64,000 bases of DNA, taken from the NCBI GenBank assembly GCA_011051715.1, contig DRKP01000137.1, positions 1 through 64,000 of the forward strand. The letters run 5' to 3'. Source of the DNA: Sedimenticola thiotaurini (GTDB lineage: Bacteria > Pseudomonadota > Gammaproteobacteria > Chromatiales > Chromatiaceae). Shown piece after piece: positions 52,680-60,251 of this stretch. Below the pieces are notes generated by a model, which was not told where the DNA came from, made no database searches, and saw only the letters and a program-made list of their open reading frames with translations. Position numbers and translations under genes: made by a program. Positions within the stretch are counted from its first letter, which is position 1. Every line of letters begins with the position of its first letter.

Positions 52680-54227
52680 ATGAACAACCCAGACAGACTG
52701 ATCATCTTCGACACCACCCTGCGCGACGGCGAGCAGAGCCCCGGCGCCTCCATGACCAGGGACGAGAAGATCCGTATCGCCAAGGCCCTGGAGAAGATGC
52801 GGGTGGACGTGATCGAGGCCGGTTTCCCCATCGCCAGCCCCGGCGACTTCGAGGCGGTCCAGGCGGTGGCGCGCACCATCCGGGACAGCACCATCTGCGG
52901 CCTGGCCCGCGCCCTCGAGGGCGACATCGACCGCGCCGGCGAGGCCCTGAAGGAGGCCAACTCCGGCCGCATCCACACCTTCATCGCCACCTCCCCGATC
53001 CACATGGAGCAGAAGCTGCGCATGACCCCCGACCAGGTGGTCGAGCAGGCGGTGTGGGCGGTGAAGCGGGCGCGCAACTACACCGACGATGTGGAGTTCT
53101 CGGCCGAGGACGCGGGCCGCTCCGACATCGACTTTCTGTGCCGCATCTTCGAGCAGGCGATCGACGCCGGCGCCACCACCATCAATGTCCCGGACACCGT
53201 CGGCTACAATCTGCCGGACCAGTTCGGCGCCACCATCCGCACCCTGATGGAGCGCATCCCCAACGCCGACAAGGCGGTATTCTCGGTGCACTGCCACAAC
53301 GACCTGGGGCTGGCCTCCGCCAACTCCCTGGCGGCGGTACGCAACGGCGCCCGCCAGGTGGAGTGCACCATCAACGGCCTCGGCGAGCGGGCCGGCAACG
53401 CCGCCCTGGAGGAGGTGGTGATGGCGGTGCGCACCCGCCGTGACCTGTTCGAGTGCGATACCGGCCTGGATACCACCCAGATCGTCAACTGCTCCCGCCT
53501 GGTGGCCAGCATCACCGGCTTCCCGGTGCAGCCGAACAAGGCCATCGTCGGCGCCAACGCCTTCGCCCACGAGGCCGGCATCCACCAGGACGGCGTGCTC
53601 AAGAGCCGCGAGACCTACGAGATCATGCGCGCCGAGGACGTGGGCTGGTCCCACAACCGCATGGTGCTGGGCAAGCACTCCGGCCGCAACGCCTTCCGCG
53701 CCCGTCTGGAGGAGCTGGACATCGTGTTCGACAGCGAGGAGGAGCTGAACGCCGCCTTCCGCCGCTTCAAGGACCTGGCCGACAAGAAGCACGAGGTGTT
53801 CGACGACGACCTGCTGGCCCTGGTCAACGACGCCGGTTTCAGTGCCGAGAACGAGCGCATCAAGCTGGTCTCCATGAAGGTCTGCTCCGAGACCGGGGAG
53901 ACCCCGGACGCCACCGTGGTGCTCACCGTCGACGGCGAGGAGAGGTCGGCCCACGCCCAGGGCGGCGGTCCGGTGGACGCCGCCTTCAAGGCGATCGAGG
54001 CGATCCTGCAGACCGGCTCGGTGCTGGAGCTCTACTCGGTCAACAGCATCACCAGTGGCACCGATGCCCAGGGCGAGGTGACGGTGCGGGTGCAGAAGGA
54101 GGGCAAGATCGTCAACGGCCAGGGGGCCGACACCGACATCGTCATCGCCTCCGCCAAGGCCTACGTCAACGCCCTCAACCGGCTGCTGCAGGAGCAGCGC
54201 GCCCACCCCCAGCAGGGCAACGTCTGA
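52680..54227 (+). CDS. leuA: 2-isopropylmalate synthase
   Basis: This enzyme condenses acetyl-CoA and 2-ketoisovalerate, the first leucine-specific step. It has 515 residues, the bacterial LeuA type. The catalytic TIM-barrel has [13 protein letters not shown] (10-22), the metal site SVHCHNDLG near residue 200 and [10 protein letters not shown] near residue 240. The C-terminal LeuA dimer/allosteric domain binds leucine. It is followed 10 bp later by the uracil-DNA glycosylase gene. Confidence 0.97.
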   Translation: MNNPDRLIIFDTTLRDGEQSPGASMTRDEKIRIAKALEKMRVDVIEAGFPIASPGDFEAVQAVARTIRDSTICGLARALEGDIDRAGEALKEANSGRIHTFIATSPIHMEQKLRMTPDQVVEQAVWAVKRARNYTDDVEFSAEDAGRSDIDFLCRIFEQAIDAGATTINVPDTVGYNLPDQFGATIRTLMERIPNADKAVFSVHCHNDLGLASANSLAAVRNGARQVECTINGLGERAGNAALEEVVMAVRTRRDLFECDTGLDTTQIVNCSRLVASITGFPVQPNKAIVGANAFAHEAGIHQDGVLKSRETYEIMRAEDVGWSHNRMVLGKHSGRNAFRARLEELDIVFDSEEELNAAFRRFKDLADKKHEVFDDDLLALVNDAGFSAENERIKLVSMKVCSETGETPDATVVLTVDGEERSAHAQGGGPVDAAFKAIEAILQTGSVLELYSVNSITSGTDAQGEVTVRVQKEGKIVNGQGADTDIVIASAKAYVNALNRLLQEQRAHPQQGNV

Positions 54228-54237
54228 CCCCTCCCCC

Positions 54238-55098
54238 ATGGACGAGGCGCGGCGACGGCACTACCTGAAGGCGATGGGGATCCAGGCCTGGCTGCCACGG
54301 ACGGCGGCCGGGGAGGGGGAGGCGGCGACCGCCGCGGAGGGCGCCGCCGACGAGGTCCGGCCGGCCCCGGTCCCTGCGCCGCAGGCCGGGCCGCTGCCGG
54401 ACGCCGCCCCCGCGCGGCAACCGGAGACGGTCGACGAACCGCCGCCCTGGCTGGAGGAGGCCCCGCCGCCGTCCGACGACTGGCAGCCGGCGGGACCGCG
54501 GGAGGAGGAGCCCCCGCTGATGGTCCCGGACGAGGACGAGATCGCCCGCCTCGACTGGGATGCCCTGGAATACCGGGTGGCCCACTGCGAGCTGTGCGAA
54601 CTGAGCCGCACCCGGACCAATCCGGTGTTCGGCACCGGCGACCGGAATGCCGACCTGATGGTGATCGGCGAGGCGCCGGGGGCGGAGGAGGACAGGCAGG
54701 GGGAACCCTTCGTCGGCCGCGCCGGCCAGCTTCTGAATGCCATGCTGCTGGCCATCCGGCTGCGGCGGGAGCAGGTCTACATCGCCAACATCCTCAAGTG
54801 CCGTCCTCCCGGCAACCGCGACCCGCGACTGGAGGAGGCCCTCAAGTGCGAACCCTATCTGCGGCGCCAGGTGGCGCTGGTCCGGCCGCGGGTGATCCTG
54901 GCGGTGGGGCGGGTCGCGGCCCAGAACCTGCTCAAGACCCAGGAGGCGGTGGGGCGGATGCGGGGCAGGGAGTACCGCTACGACGGCATCCCGGTGGTGG
55001 TGAGCTACCATCCCGCCTACCTGTTGCGTTCCCCCGACCAGAAGGGCAGGGCGTGGCAGGACCTGCAGCGGGTGATGCGGCTGCTCGAGGATGGGTAG
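54238..55098 (+). CDS. Uracil-DNA glycosylase, family 4 (Fe-S)
   Basis: A base-excision repair enzyme removing uracil from DNA. It has 286 residues. The catalytic region [20 protein letters not shown] lies near residue 143, and the second motif is [10 protein letters not shown] near residue 258. Four cysteines fit the Fe4S4 ligands: CELC near residue 116, [10 protein letters not shown] near residue 185 and KCEPYL near residue 201. Residues about 22-95 form a Pro/Ala/Glu-rich linker between an N-terminal helix ([17 protein letters not shown]) and the catalytic core. Confidence 0.94.
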   Translation: MDEARRRHYLKAMGIQAWLPRTAAGEGEAATAAEGAADEVRPAPVPAPQAGPLPDAAPARQPETVDEPPPWLEEAPPPSDDWQPAGPREEEPPLMVPDEDEIARLDWDALEYRVAHCELCELSRTRTNPVFGTGDRNADLMVIGEAPGAEEDRQGEPFVGRAGQLLNAMLLAIRLRREQVYIANILKCRPPGNRDPRLEEALKCEPYLRRQVALVRPRVILAVGRVAAQNLLKTQEAVGRMRGREYRYDGIPVVVSYHPAYLLRSPDQKGRAWQDLQRVMRLLEDG

Positions 55099-55199
55099 CG
55101 TGGAATCCGCGCCGGCCTGAAGAGCAACGCAAGACCCGGTGAACCGGCCCGCGGCCGGGGGTGGATTTTTCCCGTCAGCGGCCGAATCATATCCATGAC

Positions 55200-55667
55200 A
55201 TGAGCGCCCTCCTCGAAGACCCGCTGCTGGGCATGCGCCCGATGCAGGAGACCGACCTCGATCAGGTGATGGCGATCGAGCGCCTGGCCTACCCCTTTCC
55301 CTGGACCGAGGGCATCTTCCGTGATTGTCTGCGGGTGGGCTACTGCTGCTGGGTCTGCACCCGGTCGGAGCAGGTGATCGGCTACGGAGTGATGTCGGTG
55401 GCGGCGGGGGAGGCCCACATCCTCAACGTCTGCATCGACCCGGAACTGCAGGGGCAGGGCCTCGGCCGGCGGCTGATGCAGCGGCTGCTCACCCTGGCCG
55501 GCCGCCATGGCGCCGACACCGTATTCCTGGAGGTGCGCGCCTCCAACCGCCGCGCCCTGCGCCTCTACCTGGACCTGGGCTTCAACGAGATCGGCCTGCG
55601 CCGCGGCTACTATCCCCTGGAGAAGGGCCACGAGGACGCGGTGGTGATGGCCCTGAGCCTGGTCTGA
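55200..55667 (+). CDS. rimI: Ribosomal protein alanine N-acetyltransferase
   Basis: A GNAT acetyltransferase for ribosomal protein S18 N-terminus. It has 155 residues. The acetyl-CoA pyrophosphate loop is LQGQGLGRRLM near residue 87, LEVRASNRRALRLYLDLGF near residue 113 is the RimI C-terminal block, and GYYPLEKGHEDAVVM closes it. The ATG at 55200 matches the usual RimI length; an in-frame GTG at 55161 would add 13 residues. It lies downstream of the glycosylase gene, where rimI or tsaB genes often cluster. Confidence 0.92.
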   Translation: MSALLEDPLLGMRPMQETDLDQVMAIERLAYPFPWTEGIFRDCLRVGYCCWVCTRSEQVIGYGVMSVAAGEAHILNVCIDPELQGQGLGRRLMQRLLTLAGRHGADTVFLEVRASNRRALRLYLDLGFNEIGLRRGYYPLEKGHEDAVVMALSLV

Positions 55668-56062
55668 TCCACGGCAGGTCGGCCGGGCGGGTCTCCTGGC
55701 CGGCTCTCCCGCAGAGACGCAAAGAGCGCGAAGAGCGCCAGGTTCGTCCCGGGATTCGGCGCCGACAGGACGATGACCGGTTGAGTCGCCGCATCGCCCG
55801 GGGTTGCTGTCCACTCGATCCCTCTTCGTTTCGGCGACTCCCGGAACCCGGCAGTCGCTCTGCCCCCGGCTGCGGATGTGCACGCCCAGATGTCCAATCA
55901 CCGGCCGTTTCCACCGGTCGAACCACACCTCCCTTTGCGCCCCCCCGTATCCCTTGCACCGCTGCGGGAAGAATCGCCACACCCTGATTGAGCCCGTCTG
56001 CTCCGGAACCCGTCGGCCGATCTGTTGTATAATGGCCGGCTTTTCCCCAGACACGATCCCGA
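55668..56062 (+). promoter_or_regulatory. rimI-prfC intergenic region
   Basis: A 395-bp gap without a gene. A repeat of the GCAAAGGCGC family (CGCAGAGACGCAAAGAGCGCG) lies at 55706-55740. A consensus TATAAT at 56028-56033, with predicted start near 56040, should serve prfC; its -35 is weak. The rest shows nothing I recognise. Confidence 0.6.
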
Positions 56063-57643
56063 ATGTCCGAACTGCTCGAACAACTCCACCGGCGGCGCAC
56101 CTTCGCCATCATCTCCCACCCCGACGCCGGCAAGACCACCCTGACCGAGAAGCTGCTGCTGTACGGCGGGGCGATCCAGATGGCCGGCACCGTGAAGGGG
56201 CGCAAGGCGGCGCGCCACGCCACCTCCGACTGGATGGAGCTGGAGAAGGAGCGCGGCATCTCGGTCACCTCGTCGGTGATGCAGTTCCCCTACGGCGACG
56301 CCATCGTCAACCTGCTCGACACCCCCGGCCACGAGGACTTTTCCGAGGACACCTACCGCACCCTCACCGCGGTGGACTCGGCGCTGATGGTGATCGACGT
56401 GGCCAAGGGCGTGGAGGAGCGCACCATCAAGCTGATGGACGTCTGCCGCCTGCGCGACACCCCGATCCTCACCTTCGTCAACAAGCTGGACCGGGAGGGA
56501 CGGGATCCGCTGGAGATCCTGGACGAGATCGAGGAGGTGCTGAAGATCGCGTGCGCCCCGGTCACCTGGCCGATCGGCATGGGCAAGCGGCTGAAGGGGG
56601 TGTTCGACCTGCGTTCCCGGACCACCCACCTGTTCTCCGCCACCCACGGCGGGAAGATCCAGCAGGGTGAGCTGATCGAGGGGCTGGACAACCCGCGCCT
56701 GGACGAGGTGATCGGCGACCAGGCCGACGAGCTGCGCGAGGAGATCGAGCTGGTGGAGGGCGCCAGCCACCAGCTGGACCTGGATGCCTATCGCCGCGGC
56801 GAGCTGACCCCGGTCTTCTTCGGCTCGGCGATCAACAACTTCGGCGTCCGCGAACTGCTCGACGCCTTCGTCCGGTATGCCCCGCCGCCGCTGCCGCGGG
56901 AGACCCGGCAGCGCCTGGTGAAGCCGGAGGAGCCGAAGTTCACCGGCTTCATCTTCAAGATCCAGGCCAACATGGACCCCTCCCACCGCGACCGGATCGC
57001 CTTCCTGCGGGTCTGTTCCGGTTCCTACAGAAAAGGCATGAAGATGCGCCACGTGCGCATCGGCAAGACGGTGCAGGTGAGCAACGCCATCACCTTCCAG
57101 GCGGACGAGCGGCGCCACGTGGAGGAGGCCTGGCCGGGCGACATCATCGGCCTGCACAACCACGGCACCATCCAGATCGGCGATACCTTCACCGAGGGCG
57201 AGGAGCTGAAGTACGAGGGCATCCCCTATTTCGCCCCGGAGCTGTTCCGCCGCGTGGTGCTGAAGGACCCGCTGCGCATGAAGGCGCTGCAGAAGGGGGT
57301 GCTGCAGCTGTGTGAGGAGGGGGCGACCCAGGTGTTCCGGCCGCTGAAGAACAACGACATGATCCTGGGTGCCGTCGGCATCCTCCAGTTCGACGTGGCC
57401 GCCCAGCGGCTGAAGAGCGAATACGGCGTCGAGGCGATCGTGGAGCCGGTCACGGTGGCCACCGCCCGCTGGATCAGGTGCGACGATCCGAAGCTGCTGG
57501 AGCGGTTCCGGGTGAAGGCCTACGAGAACCTGGCCCTGGACGGCGACGACCAGCTGGTCTACCTGGCCCCGAGCCGGGTCAACCTGGAGCTGACCATCGA
57601 GCGCTGGCCGGAGATCGGGTTCATGGCCACCCGGGAGCTCTGA
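56063..57643 (+). CDS. prfC: Peptide chain release factor 3
   Basis: A translational GTPase that recycles RF1/RF2 after termination. It has 526 residues (E. coli 529). G1 is SHPDAGKTT (18-26), G2 lies within [11 protein letters not shown]3 is [14 protein letters not shown] near residue 92 and G4 is NKLDREG near residue 145. Domain 2 and the RF3 C-terminal domain follow. The [12 protein letters not shown] stretch is diagnostic for RF3 over EF-G. Confidence 0.97.
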   Translation: MSELLEQLHRRRTFAIISHPDAGKTTLTEKLLLYGGAIQMAGTVKGRKAARHATSDWMELEKERGISVTSSVMQFPYGDAIVNLLDTPGHEDFSEDTYRTLTAVDSALMVIDVAKGVEERTIKLMDVCRLRDTPILTFVNKLDREGRDPLEILDEIEEVLKIACAPVTWPIGMGKRLKGVFDLRSRTTHLFSATHGGKIQQGELIEGLDNPRLDEVIGDQADELREEIELVEGASHQLDLDAYRRGELTPVFFGSAINNFGVRELLDAFVRYAPPPLPRETRQRLVKPEEPKFTGFIFKIQANMDPSHRDRIAFLRVCSGSYRKGMKMRHVRIGKTVQVSNAITFQADERRHVEEAWPGDIIGLHNHGTIQIGDTFTEGEELKYEGIPYFAPELFRRVVLKDPLRMKALQKGVLQLCEEGATQVFRPLKNNDMILGAVGILQFDVAAQRLKSEYGVEAIVEPVTVATARWIRCDDPKLLERFRVKAYENLALDGDDQLVYLAPSRVNLELTIERWPEIGFMATREL

Positions 57644-57724
57644 CATGGCACCCGCCGCCGGCCCAGACCGAATCGCCCCCCCCCGCCGCGAACCCACCGA
57701 ACCATCAACAACCGGGAGCAACAC

Positions 57725-57970
57725 ATGGAAAACCAACAGGTTGAAGAACTGATCAGGGCCGGTCTCCCCGGCTGCGAGGTCACCGTTACCGGCGACGGCC
57801 GCCACTTCGAGGCGATCGTGGTGAGCGCCGAGTTCGAGGGCAAGAGCCCGCTCCAGAAGCAGCGCATGGTGATGGCCACGGTCAAGCCCCAGATCGAGAG
57901 CGATGAACTCCACGCCCTCTCGATCAAGACCTTCACCCCCGATCAGTGGGCCGCCGGGAACCGCTCCTGA
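57725..57970 (+). CDS. ibaG: BolA-family protein (IbaG-like)
   Basis: An 81-residue BolA-fold protein likely partnering with a monothiol glutaredoxin in iron-sulfur metabolism. VEELIRAGLPGCEVTVTGDGRHFEAIVVS (within residues 6-35) and the FEGKSPLQKQRMVMA helix fit the IbaG/YrbA subgroup better than BolA itself, including the conserved C-terminal His in ELHALSIKTFTP. GGGAG precedes the ATG. In many genomes ibaG is linked to murA; here it follows prfC. Confidence 0.92.
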   Translation: MENQQVEELIRAGLPGCEVTVTGDGRHFEAIVVSAEFEGKSPLQKQRMVMATVKPQIESDELHALSIKTFTPDQWAAGNRS

Positions 57971-58072
57971 CCCGGCGGTATCCCGGGAGCCGGGCCCGCC
58001 GCCGGCCTCATGCTGGCACCGATCGGCAGGGATAATCCGGGACGCCTGTCCTGCATCGCCGAATGTCTATCC

Positions 58073-58099
58073 CGTCATTCCTGCGCAGGCAGGAATCCA
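58073..58099. repeat. GGCCGGAAT-type repeat copy
   Basis: CGTCATTCCTGCGCAGGCAGG starts at 58075 and continues into GAATCCAGG. It is a copy of the palindromic family seen at 46-73, with T/A changes keeping the stem paired. Confidence 0.75.
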
Positions 58100-58199
58100 G
58101 GGAGCCGCGCGGGTGATCGATCCGTCACCGTGCCACTCCGGTTTCCAGCCCGCCCGGGAATGATCGGCTGCCGGGTTCCGCAGGCGATCACCAGGCGCG

Positions 58200-58227
58200 T
58201 TGAAAAGCCCGCCACTGCGCCCATAAT
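58200..58227 (+). promoter_or_regulatory. Promoter of the 58267 gene
   Basis: TTGAAA (58200-58205), 16-bp spacer, CATAAT (58222-58227), 39 bp before the start codon. Confidence 0.6.
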
Positions 58228-58266
58228 CATAAGTAGACAAGGGCCAGGCCGAAGAAGGAGGGCAAG

Positions 58267-58488
58267 ATGTTCCTGAAACACAAGGGTGATGGAAAGCTGG
58301 TCGAGGTGCTGAGCCTCAACGACCTGTTCAACCCCAACCATGCCCAACTGGTGGGGCGCTACCAGGCGGGAGAGGAGCTGCAGGACCCGGAGAAGTTCGC
58401 CAAGGCGGACCTGGAGTTCCTCTCCGGCGAACCGCTCCCCCGCTGCTGGACCGATATCCACTACCGGGACGACGAGCTGAGGCGCTGA
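58267..58488 (+). CDS. Small conserved hypothetical protein
   Basis: A 73-residue acidic soluble protein (MFLKHKGDGKLVEVLSLNDL...), with no signal peptide or membrane helix. Similar short proteins with the FLKHKG start, LNDLFNP and a GEELQDPEKFAKADLEF core occur in sulfur bacteria as far as I recall, but the function is unknown. An AAGGAGG Shine-Dalgarno 4 bp upstream, its own promoter and a strong terminator make it a convincing single-gene unit. Confidence 0.85.
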   Translation: MFLKHKGDGKLVEVLSLNDLFNPNHAQLVGRYQAGEELQDPEKFAKADLEFLSGEPLPRCWTDIHYRDDELRR

Positions 58489-58494
58489 ACGGAA

Positions 58495-58523
58495 ACCGGG
58501 GGCCCAGGGCCCCCGGTCCTTTT
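58495..58523 (+). terminator. Terminator after the 58267 gene
   Basis: ACCGGGGGCC and GGCCCCCGGT form a 10-bp perfect stem with a CAG loop (58495-58517), followed by CCTTTTCC. Confidence 0.8.
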
Positions 58524-58574
58524 CCGGCCCGGGATCCATGACGTACAGAAGTGGCCGGACGGATCTGCACGACC

Positions 58575-58722
58575 GTCAACCCGGCCAGACTTTCACGGCT
58601 GTCATTCCAGTCAGCCCTTCACACCGTCATTCCGGCCAGCCCTTAACGGCTGTAATTCCAGTCAGCCCTCCACGATCGCCAATCCGGCCAGGCCTTCATT
58701 CCGGCGAAGGCCGGAATCCAGG
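58575..58722. repeat. 25-26 bp tandem repeats plus palindromic repeat
   Basis: Five degenerate units start at 58575, 58601, 58626, 58652 and 58678 (core GTCATTCCGGCCAGCCCTT). They alternate CCGGCCAG and CCAGTCAG. They run into a GGCCGGAAT-type palindrome at 58697-58722, suggesting the array arose from partial duplications of that family. Confidence 0.8.
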
Positions 58723-58763
58723 AGGCTTCCCCCGGATACGCCCCGGCCGGTTTTGAAGGGCTC

Positions 58764-58958
58764 CTAGCCATCGTCGGCGAGAAAGGCGCCGGCAATGAGG
58801 GGCGGGCGGGGCGCATCGCGGCGCTCACCCCGCCTGCCTTCCCCCTCCGGCCCGGAGACCCCGAACCAGGCGCGATGGCCCTCTATCCGCAGAATGGTGA
58901 TTCGCCGGTCGCCGTCCAGCACGATGGATTCACCAACCTTCCTTGTGATCTTGCGCAT
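58764..58958 (-). CDS. Divergent CsrA/RsmA-like RNA-binding protein
   Basis: A 64-residue protein whose first 40 residues align with CsrA: MRKITRKVGESIVLDGD for MLILTRRVGETLMIGDE, then RITILRIEGHRAWFGVSGPEG for the beta3-beta4 strands. The usual C-terminal RNA-binding segment VAVHREEI is replaced by GRRGERRDAPRPP. It keeps Arg6 but lacks a clear Arg44 equivalent, so RNA binding may be altered. GGAGG and AGGGAAG precede the ATG. It is flanked by repeats and not linked to other genes on its strand. Confidence 0.8.
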   Translation of the reverse strand: MRKITRKVGESIVLDGDRRITILRIEGHRAWFGVSGPEGEGRRGERRDAPRPPLIAGAFLADDG

Positions 58959-59509
58959 CTTCCCTGATCCTCCGTCGTCCGTTTGGGAATAAAAAGGCTA
59001 TCACCGCCCGGATCCGTGATCAACGGGGACCACTGGATTACGCCAATCCGACGCAAGGGTGGCACCGCCCTTCATGTTTGATCCGCTCGGGCCGTTACAA
59101 CGGATGAGGGATTGCCGCTTCGCCCCGCCCTCATGGCAGCCGGGTCACATGGGATGCCTGAAGCCCCCCGTCCCGGGCTGGACCCGGGGCAAGGATACCG
59201 TGGCCCCATGTGGGTGGGGTTGATTGCTGCCCCACTGGTGATCGGTGAGAGGTCGTTGTCGTGGTCTGTCTTTTCGGTCATTCCATTGTCCGGACGGCAG
59301 CCACGAATACGACCTGATCGAACGGATGGTCTCTTCTCCCTCGGGGAGAGGATGATGAAACAGGAAAACAAGACCCTGGCCCTGCCGGTCCTCCATCCCG
59401 GCCCTCCCCCCGGCGGGGGCAACGGTGAGAGGTGAGACGGGGCGGTGAAGATCGTGGGTGTTCCGCATGTCGGCGGCCTCCCGGCCAGGGCTGCAATCGG
59501 GTGACAGGC
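58959..59509. other. Repeat-rich gap between the csrA-like gene and the cyclic-nucleotide-binding gene
   Basis: About 550 bp with no convincing gene. It contains an element with GGGCTGGACCCGGGGCAAGG near 59171 and one with CCCTCGGGGAGAGGATGATG near 59338. A CGGCCCTCCCCCCGGCGGGG hairpin lies near 59400. These resemble dispersed intergenic repeats. An ORF of about 107 codons here (59112-59435) runs through the repeats and is probably not a gene. Confidence 0.5.
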
Positions 59510-59995
59510 ATGACAGCAGACGTGATAGAGTTGCTCGACCGAATCACGCAGGATCCGGGATTTCCCGAGGGTTCCGCCTGGTGGCGCTATCGGTTCGAGC
59601 CCAATGAGGTGATCGTCAGGGAAGGGGAGCAGGGAGCCTCCCTGTATGTCGTGAAACGGGGCAGACTCCGGGTCACCGGCCGGGTCGAACTGGAACAGAA
59701 ACGCTTTGTCCAGCCAGGTATCTGCGACCTTCATGAGGGCGACCTGTTCGGGGAGCATTGCCTGTTCGAGCCCGGCCATCGCAGTGCCTCGGTGGTCGGG
59801 CTGACAGAGGGGGAACTGCTGGAGATCGACGGCATCCGCCTTGGCGGCTATCTCGATCTCCATCCCGATCTGGGATACGTTCTCCTGAAGCGGATGTTCG
59901 TCACCTCCAGCCGGCGCCTGGGGCGGGCCAACCAACGGGTCGAGCACCTGTTCGCCTGGGGACTCAAGGCACACGGGATCGACCAGCACCTCTAG
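59510..59995 (+). CDS. Cyclic nucleotide-binding domain protein without HTH
   Basis: A 161-residue single-domain protein with the cNMP-binding beta-roll: RFEPNEVIVREGEQGASLYVVKRGRLRVTG (within about 27-56), then DLHEGDLFGEHCLFEPGHRSASVVG (phosphate-binding cassette region near 75-98). The cassette lacks a canonical RAA-type ending (HRSAS instead), so ligand binding is uncertain. No helix-turn-helix or transmembrane segment follows. The ATG at 59510 or GTG at 59501 could be the start. It lies upstream of prsT. Confidence 0.82.
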   Translation: MTADVIELLDRITQDPGFPEGSAWWRYRFEPNEVIVREGEQGASLYVVKRGRLRVTGRVELEQKRFVQPGICDLHEGDLFGEHCLFEPGHRSASVVGLTEGELLEIDGIRLGGYLDLHPDLGYVLLKRMFVTSSRRLGRANQRVEHLFAWGLKAHGIDQHL

Positions 59996-60251
59996 GGGCC
60001 TGTCGGATTTGAGAAGGATCTGCTGCGGCGATGGGAAATGGGTCCGTTTTTCCGCTCTTGCTCGTTGAATAGTCTCCCCTATTCGCCTCGAAAGAGTGAA
60101 AAACCGGCCTCCATTTCCACACGCCTTGTACGATCCCCGAAACCCGGCAGATCCCTGGCCTGGAAAGGACGATGCCTCCAGAGGCGATCGAATGGGGGAG
60201 CAACGGGCGGATCCACCTGGGACCCGATGATCAAGCGAAGGAAATGACGAT
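59996..60251 (+). other. Gap before prsT
   Basis: 256 bp without a gene. I looked for a sigma-54 -24/-12 element, expected if a PrsK/PrsR-type system controls the locus, and found none. There is no terminator either. AAGGAAATGACGAT precedes the prsT ATG as the ribosome-binding site. Confidence 0.4.

Noticed and set aside
59112-59435. An open frame of about 107 codons upstream of the cyclic-nucleotide-binding gene
   Set aside because: It runs through dispersed repeats, has no good ribosome-binding site, and the translated text is Pro/Gly-rich without family resemblance.
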